From Reclinomonas americana ATCC 50394 (Eukaryota > Jakobida > Jakobea > Jakobida): 49,486 nt of DNA. Location of the stretch: the NCBI GenBank assembly GCA_048213135.1, contig PS015228.1:25401-74886 (forward strand), written 5' to 3'. Position 1 is the stretch's first letter, and every line of letters begins with the position of its first letter. This document shows positions 22,769 to 34,250 of the stretch, piece by piece. The notes beneath the pieces are model-generated. The model saw only the letters and a program-made list of their open reading frames with translations. It was not told the origin of the DNA and searched no databases. The translations under genes were made by a program, and so were the position numbers.

Positions 22769-25700
22769 CGCGACGAAGTGGCCCTCGCCACCCGTCTCTT
22801 TTACGCCCAGTGCGGTGGAAGCGACGCGCTCGCACAATCCCTGTTGCGAGTATTTGCCGGACGAGCTGCCGCCTCTCCGTCATCCTCGTCGCCCAGGTTT
22901 GTGGTTATCTCCTCTCTCCTCCTCTCTCTCCTCTCTTCCCTCTCCTAGCTTCTCCTCCCTTCTTCTCTCCTCTCCTCTCCTCTCCCTTCCCCATTCCCCA
23001 CTCTCCTTTCCTCTCTTCCCCTTTCCTTCGTGCCCTCATTTCTCCTCTCATCTCCTCCCCAACCCCCTCGCTTTAGATCACCTGGCCTGGAGGATGCGTT
23101 TCCTGGATCGCCAGTCTTGGGTGGTATCACGGCCACAGAGATCGTGTCGGCCGGGTTTGCCGTGATCGACAATGCCCTCATGCTGGTGATTGTGGAGAAA
23201 CGCGGCATCCTCTACACGTTGCGTTGAAGAGAAAGAGAGGATGCGACTACAACACGACCCTCATCTTTGCCTTCTACCTCTCTCTCTCCTTCCCTCCCTC
23301 CCACTCCCTCCCTCTCCCTCCCTCCCCCTCCCTATCTGCCACCAGTTGGGTATGGTCCGAGTCCGAGGGCCTGTGGGAGGCCGTGCGACCGCGCGCCGTG
23401 CCCGGACCGCGCTCCGCCACCCCGGGCCTCAAACTGGCGTCATCCATCTCGTTTGCCAACATGCGCGGACAGCCGGGACTCGTGTGCGGCACATCGATGG
23501 CCTGGTTCGGCGCCGACAATGATGAGTGGAGGACACTGAGCGTGATGGACTGGACATCGGGGAGGCAGTTGGCGAGGTACGGAGAGCGACAAAGGTGATG
23601 GTGCAGAGTTTGCCTGACCCTGTGGGTGCGATCGCAGTTTGCGTGTGCTGCGTGGTCTTGCGGTCGACGAGCCAGCATTCCTCCAAATGTACAGCACTCG
23701 GGGATGGTGGGTCGCCGGTGGAGCGCATGCCAACCAACGCGTATTTGTCAACGCCGCCGACAGTCGAGCCGTTTTCGCCAACGGCAACTGGCCATCATCA
23801 CGAGCGCATGTGCCGGTGATTGGCTACGCTGTGCATCCGGTGCACGGGGATCTGTTCGTGTTCTTTGCCGATGGGTCTGCGGTAGCCACGTCGGTGGTGG
23901 CCAAGGGTCGCGAATTGGTGCTGGAGGAGAGTGCGCTGCCGCATTTGCAGTTGCCGCGGGAGTTTCGCGAACCTGGTGAGGAAAAGAAGAAGAAGAGGGG
24001 AATGATGATTGACTGGGAAAAGGGGGTTGATCTCTCTCAGCTTCGTTGGGGTCGCGATTACACTCATTGCTGGTGTTGCTGTTGTGTTTCCTTTCTTGTT
24101 CCACCTTTGTTCCTTTTATTGTCACTTTTTCGTGTTTGATCGCTTCTATCGCGCTGTGTATTTCTTGTTTGATACTTTCATGCTTCACTGCTTGCCTTTC
24201 ATTCCCCTCTTCACTTGGCTAATTGCTTTTACCTTTCCCTCCGCCAGGAACGCAATTCTTCTTCCCCCAAGAACACCTCGTGGCCGCCGTGAGCCCTGCC
24301 GGCGTCTGCGGCGTCATTGAGTGTTTCGCCGGTGTGTTGGTCGGTCGAATGCTCATTCCCGGTGGCGCCGCCGCCGCTCGCTCCGTGCAAGTGTTCTCTG
24401 CACCCGGCCGAGGCGGCATTGTTGCTGGCAATCAGCTCTTTGAGTTGCAGGTTTGTCTCCCTCCTTCCCCTCGTCTCCCTCTCCCCCTCTCACCCCTTCC
24501 CCCCGCCCTCCAGTCGCCTCCCCTCCTCGACGTGCTGCGGCAGGCGCAACCCGAGTTCGTCGTCTCCGCGCCCGGTCAGCCAAATGCGGAACAGCTGGCC
24601 GACGTCAGTCTGTCGCATCACCGATTGGCCTCGTTTTCGCGTGGACATCACATGCACGAGTTTGCCGTGTACCACCGACTGCAGGAGCTGCTCAGCACAC
24701 CGCACGGCGATCCGCATGCGCACTTGGTGGAGGAGCGCGATCTGTGCCGCGAGCTGCAGAGTGCGATTCTGCCGGCGGCGGCCGCCAAGCTGCCGGAAGA
24801 GCTGTACGCGTGTGTGGGCCACATTGACGGGCAGTGGGAGAACGGCTGGGAGGCCAAGGTGCGCTCGACTGTGCTCGACAAGCGCGAGCTGCCGTCGCTG
24901 TTGCAGTTGCATGCCGATGTGCGGGCACGGTTGGAGGGCGAGAGTGGGAGGTCGACCGGTGCACAGGACGCCAGTTGCGCGGGTTGCTTGTTTGTTCTGT
25001 GCTTTGCTTGGTACATTGTTCACACCACAGTGGGGGGAGCAGGTGCGATGTGGACGCTGGAAGAGGTGGAAACGGTGGTGGCCGGTGGTGATTCAGAAAT
25101 GGGTCCACCATCGCGTGCCGAGGAGCTGCTATTGGCGGTGAAGAAGAAGATTGGCTTTCCCGCTCTGCAGGCGACGAGCAGGAGGTGCCTCTCCACAGTC
25201 TCCAAATCCTCTCACACTCTTTTGCTGATGGTCTTGGGTGTGCAGAGTACTCTTCCGTCCGTTTGTCGATTTTCTGGTGGATCACGTGCGCGAAGAGGTG
25301 GAAACGGACATGTTCCAAGTGTCGCCGTCACGAGTGCCTGCACGCGCAGCAATGCCGACGCAAGATCCACCAGAGGTGATGGCTTGTTTTGCCACTTGTC
25401 GAGGGAAGGAAGAGAGGAGAGAGAGGAGAGAGAGGAGAGAGAGGGAGAGAGAAGAGAGGGAGTGAGGGAGTGAGAAGGAAGAGTGGAAAGGAAGGAAGAG
25501 TGGAGAATGCGATATATAAGAGAGGAGTGAGAAGGAAGAGAGTCCTTATTGTGAGGGTTGATGCTAATGTGCGGCGCTGAATACAGTTTGATCCGCTTCC
25601 ATCCCTCACGCTGCCGCCGCCGGTGCTGGCCGCCACGTTGTTTAGACTCGCGTATGCGTTGTCGCCAGCGGACATACCCGACATGCTGGTGTTGTTTGGT

Positions 25701-26976
25701 GAGTGGCGCAGCGCAGTAGCAGCGACTCTTTGCGCAGGGTGGTGTGCTTGCGCGCCAGGCTGATGTTTTCATGCACAATCGTTGCAATCTGCTACTTCTT
25801 CTCGCGTTCTGTCTCTCTCTGTCTCTCTCTGTCTCTCTCTGTTTCTCTCTCGCTGCGCCTCCCTCTTCTCTTTCTCTCCCCCTCTTTCTCTCCCTCTCTC
25901 CTCCCTCCCTCTCGTTGCCTGTCTCCCCTCCCCCTCCCCCCTCCACCCTCTCACAACCGCCCTACCTTCTCTCTCTTCCTTATCTCAAACAGCGGTGAGC
26001 ACCCTCCGTCCGGATGCCGACGACCTGGCGCCTCTGCTGCACGATCCGTCGGTGCGCCGCGTGCTGCAGACTCGCATCAGTCCGCCCACCCTCCTGGCCT
26101 CTCGTTGCGCATATTTCTTTTCGCCACATGGTCTTCGTGCAACCCAGGATGCTCATTTTTTAATCGCACAGTGCCTCCCCTACCGGTGCGTGCACGCACT
26201 GCTCGTCCCGTGTCGGGCTTGCGCGAGATTCGACTGGCCGAGGCGCTCGCCGACTTGTCGGCTCTGGCGGTGGACCAGATTGGCATGTCGCTCGGTTTCG
26301 CCACGGGGCACACACGCGAGCATTATCTGGCTCGTGCGCAGTTTGCGCGCTGGTCGGGTCGCATCGTGGACACGATTCGGTATCTGCTGCTGGCCGGCGA
26401 GTGGTCAGCCGCCGTCGTCCGGGCACGCGATGCCAGTGAGCACGAGTCGGATGTGGATCTGTTTCGCGTCTTCCGCCTGTGCTACGAGCACTGCTTGCAG
26501 CACACGGTGGGTGAGAAGGCCGACAAGAGTGCTGCGGCGCAAGCCGAGTCGGCACGCATGTGGTCGGATGTGTGGGATCTGGTGCCGCCCGGCTACAATG
26601 TGTTTGATTTGTTGTCGACATTTAGAGCATGTTATGGTCAGTGGGCGTTAGCATTCTTTGGTGGAAGCAGGCATTCCGCTCATCGTCGTGTGCTCGCAGG
26701 TGCGGATGCGCAGCCGCCACCACTACCACCACCAACTGTCGATGGTTCATTGTCCGTGGGCTTGGCGGCGTCCTCGTCGTCTTCATTATCACCACCGCGC
26801 GGACCGTCGTCACTGGAAGCATCTGTCGCAAGGTGTGCAGTCATTGCTACCATTCTGCGATTTGTGTTTCACATGCTCATTTTTCTATCTCGTGCAGAGG
26901 CGAGCCGGGTACAGTGTCGGTGAAGGAGTGGAAGAATCAGTTGCTACGCTTCGGATTGCTGGCAGAGTTTCAATGA
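22769..26976 (+). CDS. Unrecognised large protein, beta-rich then helical (5' end unresolved)
   Basis: Thirteen exons join in phase: 22769-22896, 23077-23217, 23346-23576, 23638-23975, 24248-24450, 24514-24973, 25031-25184, 25246-25375, 25587-25698, 25993-26103, 26172-26636, 26700-26832, 26898-26976, about 894 residues to the TGA at 26974. The N-terminal half is rich in short beta-like segments (ISFANMRGQPGLVCGTSMAW, VFVNAADSRAVFA, GYAVHPVHGDLFVFFADG), which suggests a degenerate propeller without the WD motif. The C-terminal half is helical (DTIRYLLLAGEWSAAVVRA, VFRLCYEHCLQ), with a Pro/Ser linker, and ends WKNQLLRFGLLAEFQ. A propeller-solenoid layout occurs in coat, tethering and nuclear-pore proteins, but I cannot assign a family. 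RDEVALATRLFYAQCGG faintly recalls a Nup155 segment, which is too little for a call. Confidence 0.6.
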
Positions 26977-27021
26977 ATGGCTGCTGCGCGCTCGGCGTCA
27001 CACTCTATCGTGCTTTTCCAG

Positions 27022-30000
27022 TTACTCGGTGATGCCCAGCTCGGTGAGCACAAAGGCAGTCTCCATCGCCAGCTCGCGCAGAGCGGCATAGCGGCCGGTG
27101 ACGCCACCGTGACCGGCCTCCATGTATGTCTTCAGAATGATTCGAGCATGCGGGTTGGTGTTGTTTTCGCGCAACAGGGCACACCACTTGGTGGGTTCCC
27201 AGTACGCCACACGCGGGTCATTCAGGCTGAGTGGGAGGGCGAGGGAGGAGAATGAGTGGAGATGAGAGATGCTAAAAGGAAACGAGTCACGCACCCGGAG
27301 CTGATGAACACACTCGGGTACGCCTGCCGGTGCACATTGTCCACGGGCGAGTACGACAGCATGTACTCTTGTTTGGGTGAGCGAGGAGTGAGTGAAGGGA
27401 GAGAAGTCACGCCGACGACTGCCGTACTTACCGTAGTACTCGGGCTTCTCCGGATTTCCCCACTCCTATGTAGTCCACACGAGGGTGAGCAACAACACAG
27501 TGAAGCACTTGTATAATGCCGGATGAGACAAACCTCCCACTCGGTGACCGTGAGCGGAATCGACGGGTCCTGCATGGTGGTGACAATGTCGACGAAGGGC
27601 ACGAGGGCCGACACGACGCTGCGGGGAGGAGCGGAAGGGAGATGAGGGGAAAGAGGGAGAGGAAAGAGGGGAAAGAGGGAAAGAGGGGGGAAAGAGGGAA
27701 TGAGGGGAAAGGAGGTAGAAAGAGGGGAAAGAGGGAAAGAGAAGAAGAGGGAAAGAGAAGAAGAGGGAAAGAGGGAAAAGAGGGAAAGAGGGAAAAGAGG
27801 GAAAGAGGGAAAAGAGGAAAAGAGGGAAAGAGGGAAAGAGGGGGAACAGAAGGGGAAAGAGGGGTAAAGAAGGAAAGAGGGAATAGGGAACGAGGGGGAA
27901 GAGAAGGGAACAGAAGGAGGAAGAGAAGGCAAAGAGGGGAAAGAGGGGAAAGGGGGAAAGGGGGAAGGGGGAAAGAGGGGAAAGAGGGGAAGAGGGGAAA
28001 GAGGGAAGAGGGAAGAGGAAGAGGGGAAGCGATCAGTTTGCTCCCTCGCTTCTTTGTCTGACTTTCTCGCTCTCTGTGCCTCCTGTTTGTTGCTGCCTGG
28101 CTGTCTGACTGCATGCCGTCTATCATTTTCTCTTCTCCTCTTTCATATCTTCCTCTCTTCATCCCTCATCCCTCCATCTTGTCAGTACTCATGTCTGCTT
28201 CCACTCTTCTCTTTTTCCCCACGTTCCCCCCTTTCCCCTCGTTCCCTATTTCCCTCTTTCCCTCGTCCATCTTCCCTCGCTCCCCCATTTCCCCACGTTC
28301 CCATCTTTCTCCTCTTCATGCCTCTCTCTCTCTCTCTCTCTCTGTGCAAGCCTCACGCACCGGAACAGCTCGGGACGGGCGTTGATGACTGCACAAGACA
28401 ACACATGAGGCCACAACTTCACAATCCTCTCTCCATCGAAAAAGGATGCACGCAACCCGCGCCCATCAGCAGGCCACCGGCACTGCCGCCACGGATGGCC
28501 AGGTGCGGTGGACTCGTGTACTTGCGGGCAATCAGGTCCTCGGCGCAGGAGATGAAATCGTCAAACGTGTTGCGCTTCTTCAGGAACTTGCCGTCGTAGT
28601 ACCACGGGCGACCGTTCTGCAAGTGCGTGGATGAGGACACGGAACTCACAATCGTACAGAAGTCAAGCACGGCAAACCTCTCCACCACCGCGAATATGCG
28701 CAATCACAAACACGACACCGCGGTCCAACAGGCTCAGTCGAGATGACGAGAAGTTGGGATCCTGGCAGCAAGTGAGGGGAGGTCAGCAATGTTGCGAAAA
28801 GAGAGAGAGAAGAGAGAGAAACTCACAATCGCGTAGCCGTAGCTGCCGTAGCCGTACAGCTGGAGCGGATTGGAGCCGTCCAGCTTGAACTTGTCCTTGC
28901 GGTACACCACAGACATAGGGATCTGGGTGCCGTCGTGTGCCGTGGCAAAGAGGCGCTCGGTCTGCGCAGCGGATTAGTGAGATACCACGAAAGCGGTGTA
29001 ATACCGTCTCTTTCCACACGCACCTTGTACAGCGACGCATCGTACCCGCCCTGCACCTCGGTCTGCTTCAACAGCGTCAGGGTGCGCTGGTCGAGATCGT
29101 AGTCGTAGATCGTGCGCGGCGACACCAGCGATGTGTAGACGACGCGGAAGACGTGCGACTCGAAAATGTAGTTGTTTGACGGACTGCGCAAGGGACGAGT
29201 GAGTGCATCGAACTTGGAGGACACGCTCATCAATCGCCAACTCAGATTCACCCGAGGTAGTACTGTGTGCAAGAATAAGTCAGATAACGATGAGGCGACG
29301 GGAAGGGAATAAACAGCAAGTGCTCACCGCGCTCTCGGGCATCTCCATCTCCCCTGGTAGACGAAGAACAGGCAGTGAGACGGGGCATGAACACACAAGC
29401 ACAAAGTGCTGCACGTAACAAAATTCAGGCTTGTCGTACGACGCGGACACCATGATGCGCGTGTTGCCGCCCTCACGGGTTCCGACGCTGTGCAAAAAGA
29501 GATGTTGTTGGTGGGTATGCCCTTGGGGAGACCAAGAGTGCAACAAAAGAGGAAAGGTGTTCCAGGAGAGGACGTTGTCGCACACCAACCCAGAAAGAGC
29601 CTCGTCACGGAGACTAGCCGTCAAGGAAAGGAGACGCATCTTCACCACTTGTCTCTTAGCTCTTCACATCAACACGAACAGAAGGAGATAGATGCCTCAC
29701 GACCTGTAACTGCTTTATCGAGAACAACAAGGAGAAGCGCAGTCGCACACAAACTCAAAGGAGAGACAGGGAGAGCTGCGGTACAGAGACTAAGCACGGG
29801 GAGAGGCACTGAACGCTGGCCTCGAGATCGGTTGTCGACTCAGGAAGAGCGCAGAGGACCACAGAGAAGTGCCCTCCCCATGCCCTCCCTCCACCGACGC
29901 AACATCAAAAAGTCGCGCAGCGTGTGCACCCACTTGATCAAGCGCGAGCTCTTGTGCGGAATCACCTGACAAATGCAAATCACCACATGAGATCAAAATC

Positions 30001-31830
30001 GGTGCTCTCTCTCCCTCTCTCCCATTCCTCTCTCTCCCCCCACACACCTCCTCCCAATTCTCAATGCCCGTGGCAGACACCGGGGTGCGCATGAGGCGGA
30101 AGTTGATGGCCCCAGACGAATTGGTGACAATGTAAAAGTGGTCGCCGTGGTGGTCCACCGAGTACTCGACGTCAGGCAGGCGCGCCTGCACCAAGCGCCA
30201 CGCGCTGGTCGGTGCCTTGGCGGGCACGAATCGCCACTCGGACTGCGTCTTGGAGCCGGACTCGATGAGCAGGTAGTCGCCCGAGGCGCTCTTGCCCACG
30301 TCGACAAAGAAGCGCTCGTCGTCGTCGGTGAAGACGCACACGTCGTTGAGGTCGGCGGTGCCCACATGACGGCGCCACACCTTGTACGGACTGCGCGAAG
30401 GTGGAGAGAAGAGTGAGGAGGAAGAGGAGAAGGGGGGAGAGGAGAAGGAGGGAGAGGAGAAGGAGGAAGAGGTGAAGGAGGAAGAAGAGAAAGAGGAAGA
30501 GGAGAAGGAGGAAGAGGAGGAAGAGGAGGAAGAAGAGGAAGAGGAGAAGGAGGGAGAGGAGAAGGAGGAAGAGGAAGAGGAGGAAGAGGAAGAGGAGAAA
30601 GAGGAAGAGGTGAAGGCGATAGAGAATAGACACCGCCTTATCCTCCTCTTGCTTGTCTCGCTCTGCTCTTCCTCGTCAAATTCTCACCTTGCTCGTCTCG
30701 TTCTGCTCGTGTTCCTCTCATTCTGTCCTTGCTCATCTCACCCTCCTCTTACTCGTCTCGGTGTGCTCTTCCTCGTCTCGTTCTCCTCTCGCTCGTCTCA
30801 TTCTGCTCCTTGTCGTCTCGTTGTGCTCCTGTTCGTCTCGTTCTCCTCTTGCTCGTCTTGTTCTGCTTTTCCTCGTCTTGCCCTCCTCTTACTCGCCTCG
30901 TTGTGCTCTTCCTCGTCTCATTCTCCTCTCGCGCGTCTCGTTGTGCTCCTGTTCGTCTCCCACCCCCTTGCTCGTCTTGTTCTGCTCTTGTTCGTCTCGT
31001 TCTGCTCTTGCCCGTCTCATTTTCCTCTTGCTCGTCTTTCTCTTCTTCCTCGTCTCATTCTCCTCTTTCTCGTCTCATTCCTCTCTTGCCCGTAAACGAG
31101 TGCATAAACAAAGTAGTCACCGCTTGATGTGATCCAGCGTGGTGTAGAACAGGTGCTCATTGTCGCCGGCCCACACCGCACTCGTGTACACGTTCGGCAC
31201 CACATCGGGCAAGTGCTGCACACACACAGACACACAGATTGATGAGCTCTCGCACAGCCTTTTTCTCAACAAGCAGCGCCCCTTCAAACCTCTCCCGTAC
31301 GCAAATCCTTGATGCGCAGCTCGTACGCCTCATCGCCCTTGGTGTCGAGCGCGTAGGCCAGCTTGTGTCCGTCGGGCGACACGGTGAACACGCCCAGACT
31401 GAGGTACGACAGCTTCTGCGACTCGGCAATCTGGTTCATGTCCAGCAGCACCTGCTCGTGATGGCCGCGGCAATCGTCACGTGGCTTGCGGCAGTAAATG
31501 TCGTACTGCTTGCCCTCCTCGGTGCGCGTGTAGTACAGGAAGCCGTCGCGGCGCAGGTACGGCACCGACACGTCGGTCTCCTTGATGCGGCTCTTGAATT
31601 CCTGAAACAGCTTCTCCTCCAGCTGCTTTTGCGGGGCCAGCTGTGCGTCGGCGTAGGCGTTCTCCGCGTGGAGGTAGGCCATGACGCGGGGGTCCTCGCT
31701 AAGGGGGGGGGAGGGATAAAGGGAAAAGGGGGGTGAGGGGGGAAGGTGGGGGAGGGGGAAGACAACGATGATGTAAAGGATTGAGACAAACGCAAGCAAC
31801 AACGCGCCATGAGAGAGAAAGAGAAGAAAT

Positions 31831-31873
<43 letters not shown>

Positions 31874-32904
31874 GAGAGAGACTGCATGCCGGGAAAGCAC
31901 AGACTGGGAGGACTGAGAATGCAGGTGAATGATTGTGACGAAAGAAAGCAACAACGGGCAATAGAGAGAAAAGAAGAAAGAGAAGAGAGAGGTAGGACGG
32001 AGAGAGAATGAGAGAGACAGAGACGAAGGGAAGAGAAAATAAGGGAAGAGAAGAGAGAGAAACGGAGAGGCAAGGGATGAGTGAAGGGAAAGCGCGAACG
32101 AGGGCCGGGAAAGCAATAAGAGAGAATGAAGAGAGAGTGAGTGGGACAACTGCAAGAAAAGAGAATGAGAGAAAGGAAAGCTTTACAGCGCGGAAGAGGG
32201 CCGGGAAGACAACTGAGAAGTGAATGATTGAGATAAAAGAAAGTAACAATGGCCAAGAGAGAGTGAGAGAAGCGCGAGGAGGGAAAGAGAGAGAGAGAGA
32301 GAGTGAGTTCCGGGAAAGTCCAGGCAGAGAGGACTGAGAAGACGACTGTGGGTGAATGATTGTGACGAAGAATGCAACAACGGAGAAGAGAGAGAGAAGA
32401 GAAGAGCGAGAATGAGCGAAGGAAAGCACGGAAGAGGGCCGGGAAGACAACTCGCAGACAGACAACTGCACATTGCAAGCATCAGAGCTGCATGCAAGTG
32501 CGTCTTCCTTTGCTCTCAACAAGCGCACGTGTGTGCATGAGTGAACATGCAAGCACACACCGATTGCGGAAGTAGTAGAACTTGTCGACTCGATTGTGGG
32601 CCACCACACGCGGCTCCTCCGCCACCGGCTTCGGCGGCGCCAGCACCGGCGAAGATGAACTGGAAGCAAGAAGCGAACCTACCAAAAAAAGCACAAAAAA
32701 CATCATCAATCTCTCTCATTCTCTACTCTGCAGTTGTCGCTCTTTCTGTGTGCTCTCTCTGCTGCAATGTTCTCTATGCTCTCTCTCTCTCTCTCACTCT
32801 TACTGCTCTCTGTGCTGCAGTTGCTTCCCTGTGAGTCCTCTTTGTCAGTGGTCTCTTCACTCTTTGTGCTCCCTGTGCTGCTTTTGCTTTCCCTGTGCTC
32901 TCTC

Positions 32905-32940
<36 letters not shown>

Positions 32941-33172
32941 CCTCTCTCTCACTCACTCTCTCACCATTGACCAACGTGCGACGCCACCACGACGACGACG
33001 AATGACTGACATTGTTGCTCACAGACGACACTGTGAGCAGACCAAGCACGGCCATGGCAGCAGCGCGACGCCCAGCCGAGGCGCCGACAAGAAACATCAA
33101 TGAAAAGGCAATGAAAAGCGCATGAAAAGCGTAGGACAACTCACTCCCACTGCTGCTTTGCTTTTTTCGCAT
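27022..33172 (-). CDS. OPB: Oligopeptidase B (prolyl oligopeptidase family S9A), about 18 exons
   Basis: This serine peptidase cleaves short peptides after Arg or Lys. Exons, 5' to 3': 33172-32965, 32678-32561, 31698-31290, 31215-31121, 30390-30048, 29965 to about 29885, 29487 to about 29400, 29353-29328, 29262-29252 (11 nt), 29183-29024, 28961-28827, 28761-28678, 28616-28457, 28388-28361, 27618-27534, 27465-27432, 27367-27295, 27226-27022. The propeller includes [12 protein letters not shown] and [13 protein letters not shown]. The hydrolase domain has [16 protein letters not shown], nucleophile GGSAGG, EWEEWGNP (S1 acidic residues), the Asp in LNDPRV and the His in EAGHGG. All triad residues are present. 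Two junctions near 29400-29885 are approximate. The N-terminus carries a hydrophobic stretch ([17 protein letters not shown]) if the ATG at 33172 is used; in-frame ATGs at 33097 and 33055 are alternatives. Confidence 0.9.
27619..28360 (-). repeat. Oligopeptidase B intron, GGGAAAGA array
   Basis: On the + strand 27640-28030 is a purine array of GGGAAAGA and GAGGGAAA units, hence pyrimidine-rich on the transcribed sense strand. The 5' part of the intron is mixed CT sequence on the + strand. No exon is visible inside. Confidence 0.7.
30391..31120 (-). repeat. Oligopeptidase B intron, GAGGA array and 21-bp minisatellite
   Basis: Two arrays with opposite strand composition adjoin. At 30410-30615 the + strand is (GAGGAAGA)n. 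At 30650-31090 it is a minisatellite of about 21 bp (consensus near CTCTTGCTCGTCTCGTTCTG), roughly 20 copies. Because the unit is a multiple of three it yields long spurious open frames. Confidence 0.7.
31699..32560 (-). repeat. Oligopeptidase B intron with dispersed ~150-bp repeat
   Basis: A block with GTGAATGATTGTGACGAA and GCAACAACGG recurs near 31764 (diverged), 31926, 32219 and 32353. Blocks of GGGCCGGGAA type accompany it. GA tracts fill the rest. Confidence 0.6.
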
Positions 33173-34250
33173 GTCATCCGCCTCTCCTCCTTCTCACACT
33201 TGCAGTCTCCTGGAAGGACACACCGGGTACGTGAACTTTGTTGCCGTCACTCCCGATGGTCTCCAACTGGTGAGCGGGAGTGATGACAAGACTGTGCGTG
33301 TGTGGTCTCTGGCGAGTGGCGAGGAGGTGCGACGACTGGAGGGACACACCACATGGGTGCGCTGTGTCGCCGTCACTCGTGATGGATTATACATTGTGAG
33401 TGGCAGCTGGGACCAGACAGTGCGCGTATGGTCACTTATGAGTGGAGAACAAGTGCGACTGCTGGAGGGGCACAAAGGCGCAGTGACGTGTGTTGCTGTC
33501 ACCTCCGATGGTCAGCATGCTGTGAGCAGCGGTCACGACGAGACCGTGAGAGTCTGGTCTCTGGTGACAGGCGAAGAGGTGCGTCAGATATGTACGAAGA
33601 GATTGGACTTTATTGTTTTGTCTCTGGCTGTGACTCCCGACAACGAGCACATTGTGTGCGGAGGCGCTGACAAGATTGTGCGTGTGTGGGCACTCTCGAG
33701 TGGCGAGGAAGTGCGCCGGTTGGAGGGACACACGAGTATTATCCGTTCTGTCGCTGTGACTCCCGACGGTCTGCGCGTGGTGAGCGGGAGTCAAGATAGG
33801 ACTGTGCGAGTGTGGTCGCTGGCGAGTGGCGAGGAGGTGCGACGGTTGGAGGGACACAGGAAAACGGTGCTGTGTGTGGCCGTCGCTCCCGATGGTCTGC
33901 ACGTCGTAAGTGGCAGCGAAGACAAGACCACACGAATGTGGTCACTGGCGAGTGGCGAGGAGGTGCGACGATTTGAAGGCGGCGCGGGCGCCGTAGCCTT
34001 CACTCCAGACGGCCAGCGCATCGTAAGTGGCGGTTGGCATGGTAGATTGCGAGCTTTGTCGTCGCCGCTCGCTTTGGCCCGTCGCGAGCTCGACTGGGCG
34101 CGACTGGCGATGCGGGCGGTGCAGGAGGCACTGCTGGGAGGGGAGGAGAATCCGCGATGCTTGGCGGAGATTGTGCTGCGGTGCTTCATTGTGGAGGAGG
34201 CGGAGGTGGTGCTCTTTCGCTGCAGCACGGACTCCGCTTTGTGTTGGTGA
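33171..34250 (+). CDS. WD40 array gene 1: seven-bladed propeller plus C-terminal module
   Basis: Intronless, 359 residues. Seven blades of 41-42 residues carry the consensus GHT-VRSVAVTPDG-HVVSGS-DKTVRVWSLASGEEVRR. Blade 4 is atypical: ICTKRLDFIVLSLAV replaces the usual LEGH start. Blade 7 is shortened (FEGGAGAVAFTPDG), and its last strand runs into the C-terminal module (RRELDWARLAM ... NPRCLAE ... VLRCFIVEEAE ... FRCS). WD40 propellers are protein-binding platforms; no catalytic residue is seen. Its ATG overlaps the most upstream possible ATG of the divergent oligopeptidase B gene, so its promoter would lie inside that gene's first exon. It lacks the promoter element found before most later members. 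Confidence 0.9.
   Translation: MSSASPPSHTCSLLEGHTGYVNFVAVTPDGLQLVSGSDDKTVRVWSLASGEEVRRLEGHTTWVRCVAVTRDGLYIVSGSWDQTVRVWSLMSGEQVRLLEGHKGAVTCVAVTSDGQHAVSSGHDETVRVWSLVTGEEVRQICTKRLDFIVLSLAVTPDNEHIVCGGADKIVRVWALSSGEEVRRLEGHTSIIRSVAVTPDGLRVVSGSQDRTVRVWSLASGEEVRRLEGHRKTVLCVAVAPDGLHVVSGSEDKTTRMWSLASGEEVRRFEGGAGAVAFTPDGQRIVSGGWHGRLRALSSPLALARRELDWARLAMRAVQEALLGGEENPRCLAEIVLRCFIVEEAEVVLFRCSTDSALCW

Noticed and set aside
30382-31132. Plus-strand frames with a seven-residue repeat
   Set aside because: They come from the 21-bp minisatellite in an oligopeptidase B intron; the unit is a multiple of three, so frames stay open by chance.
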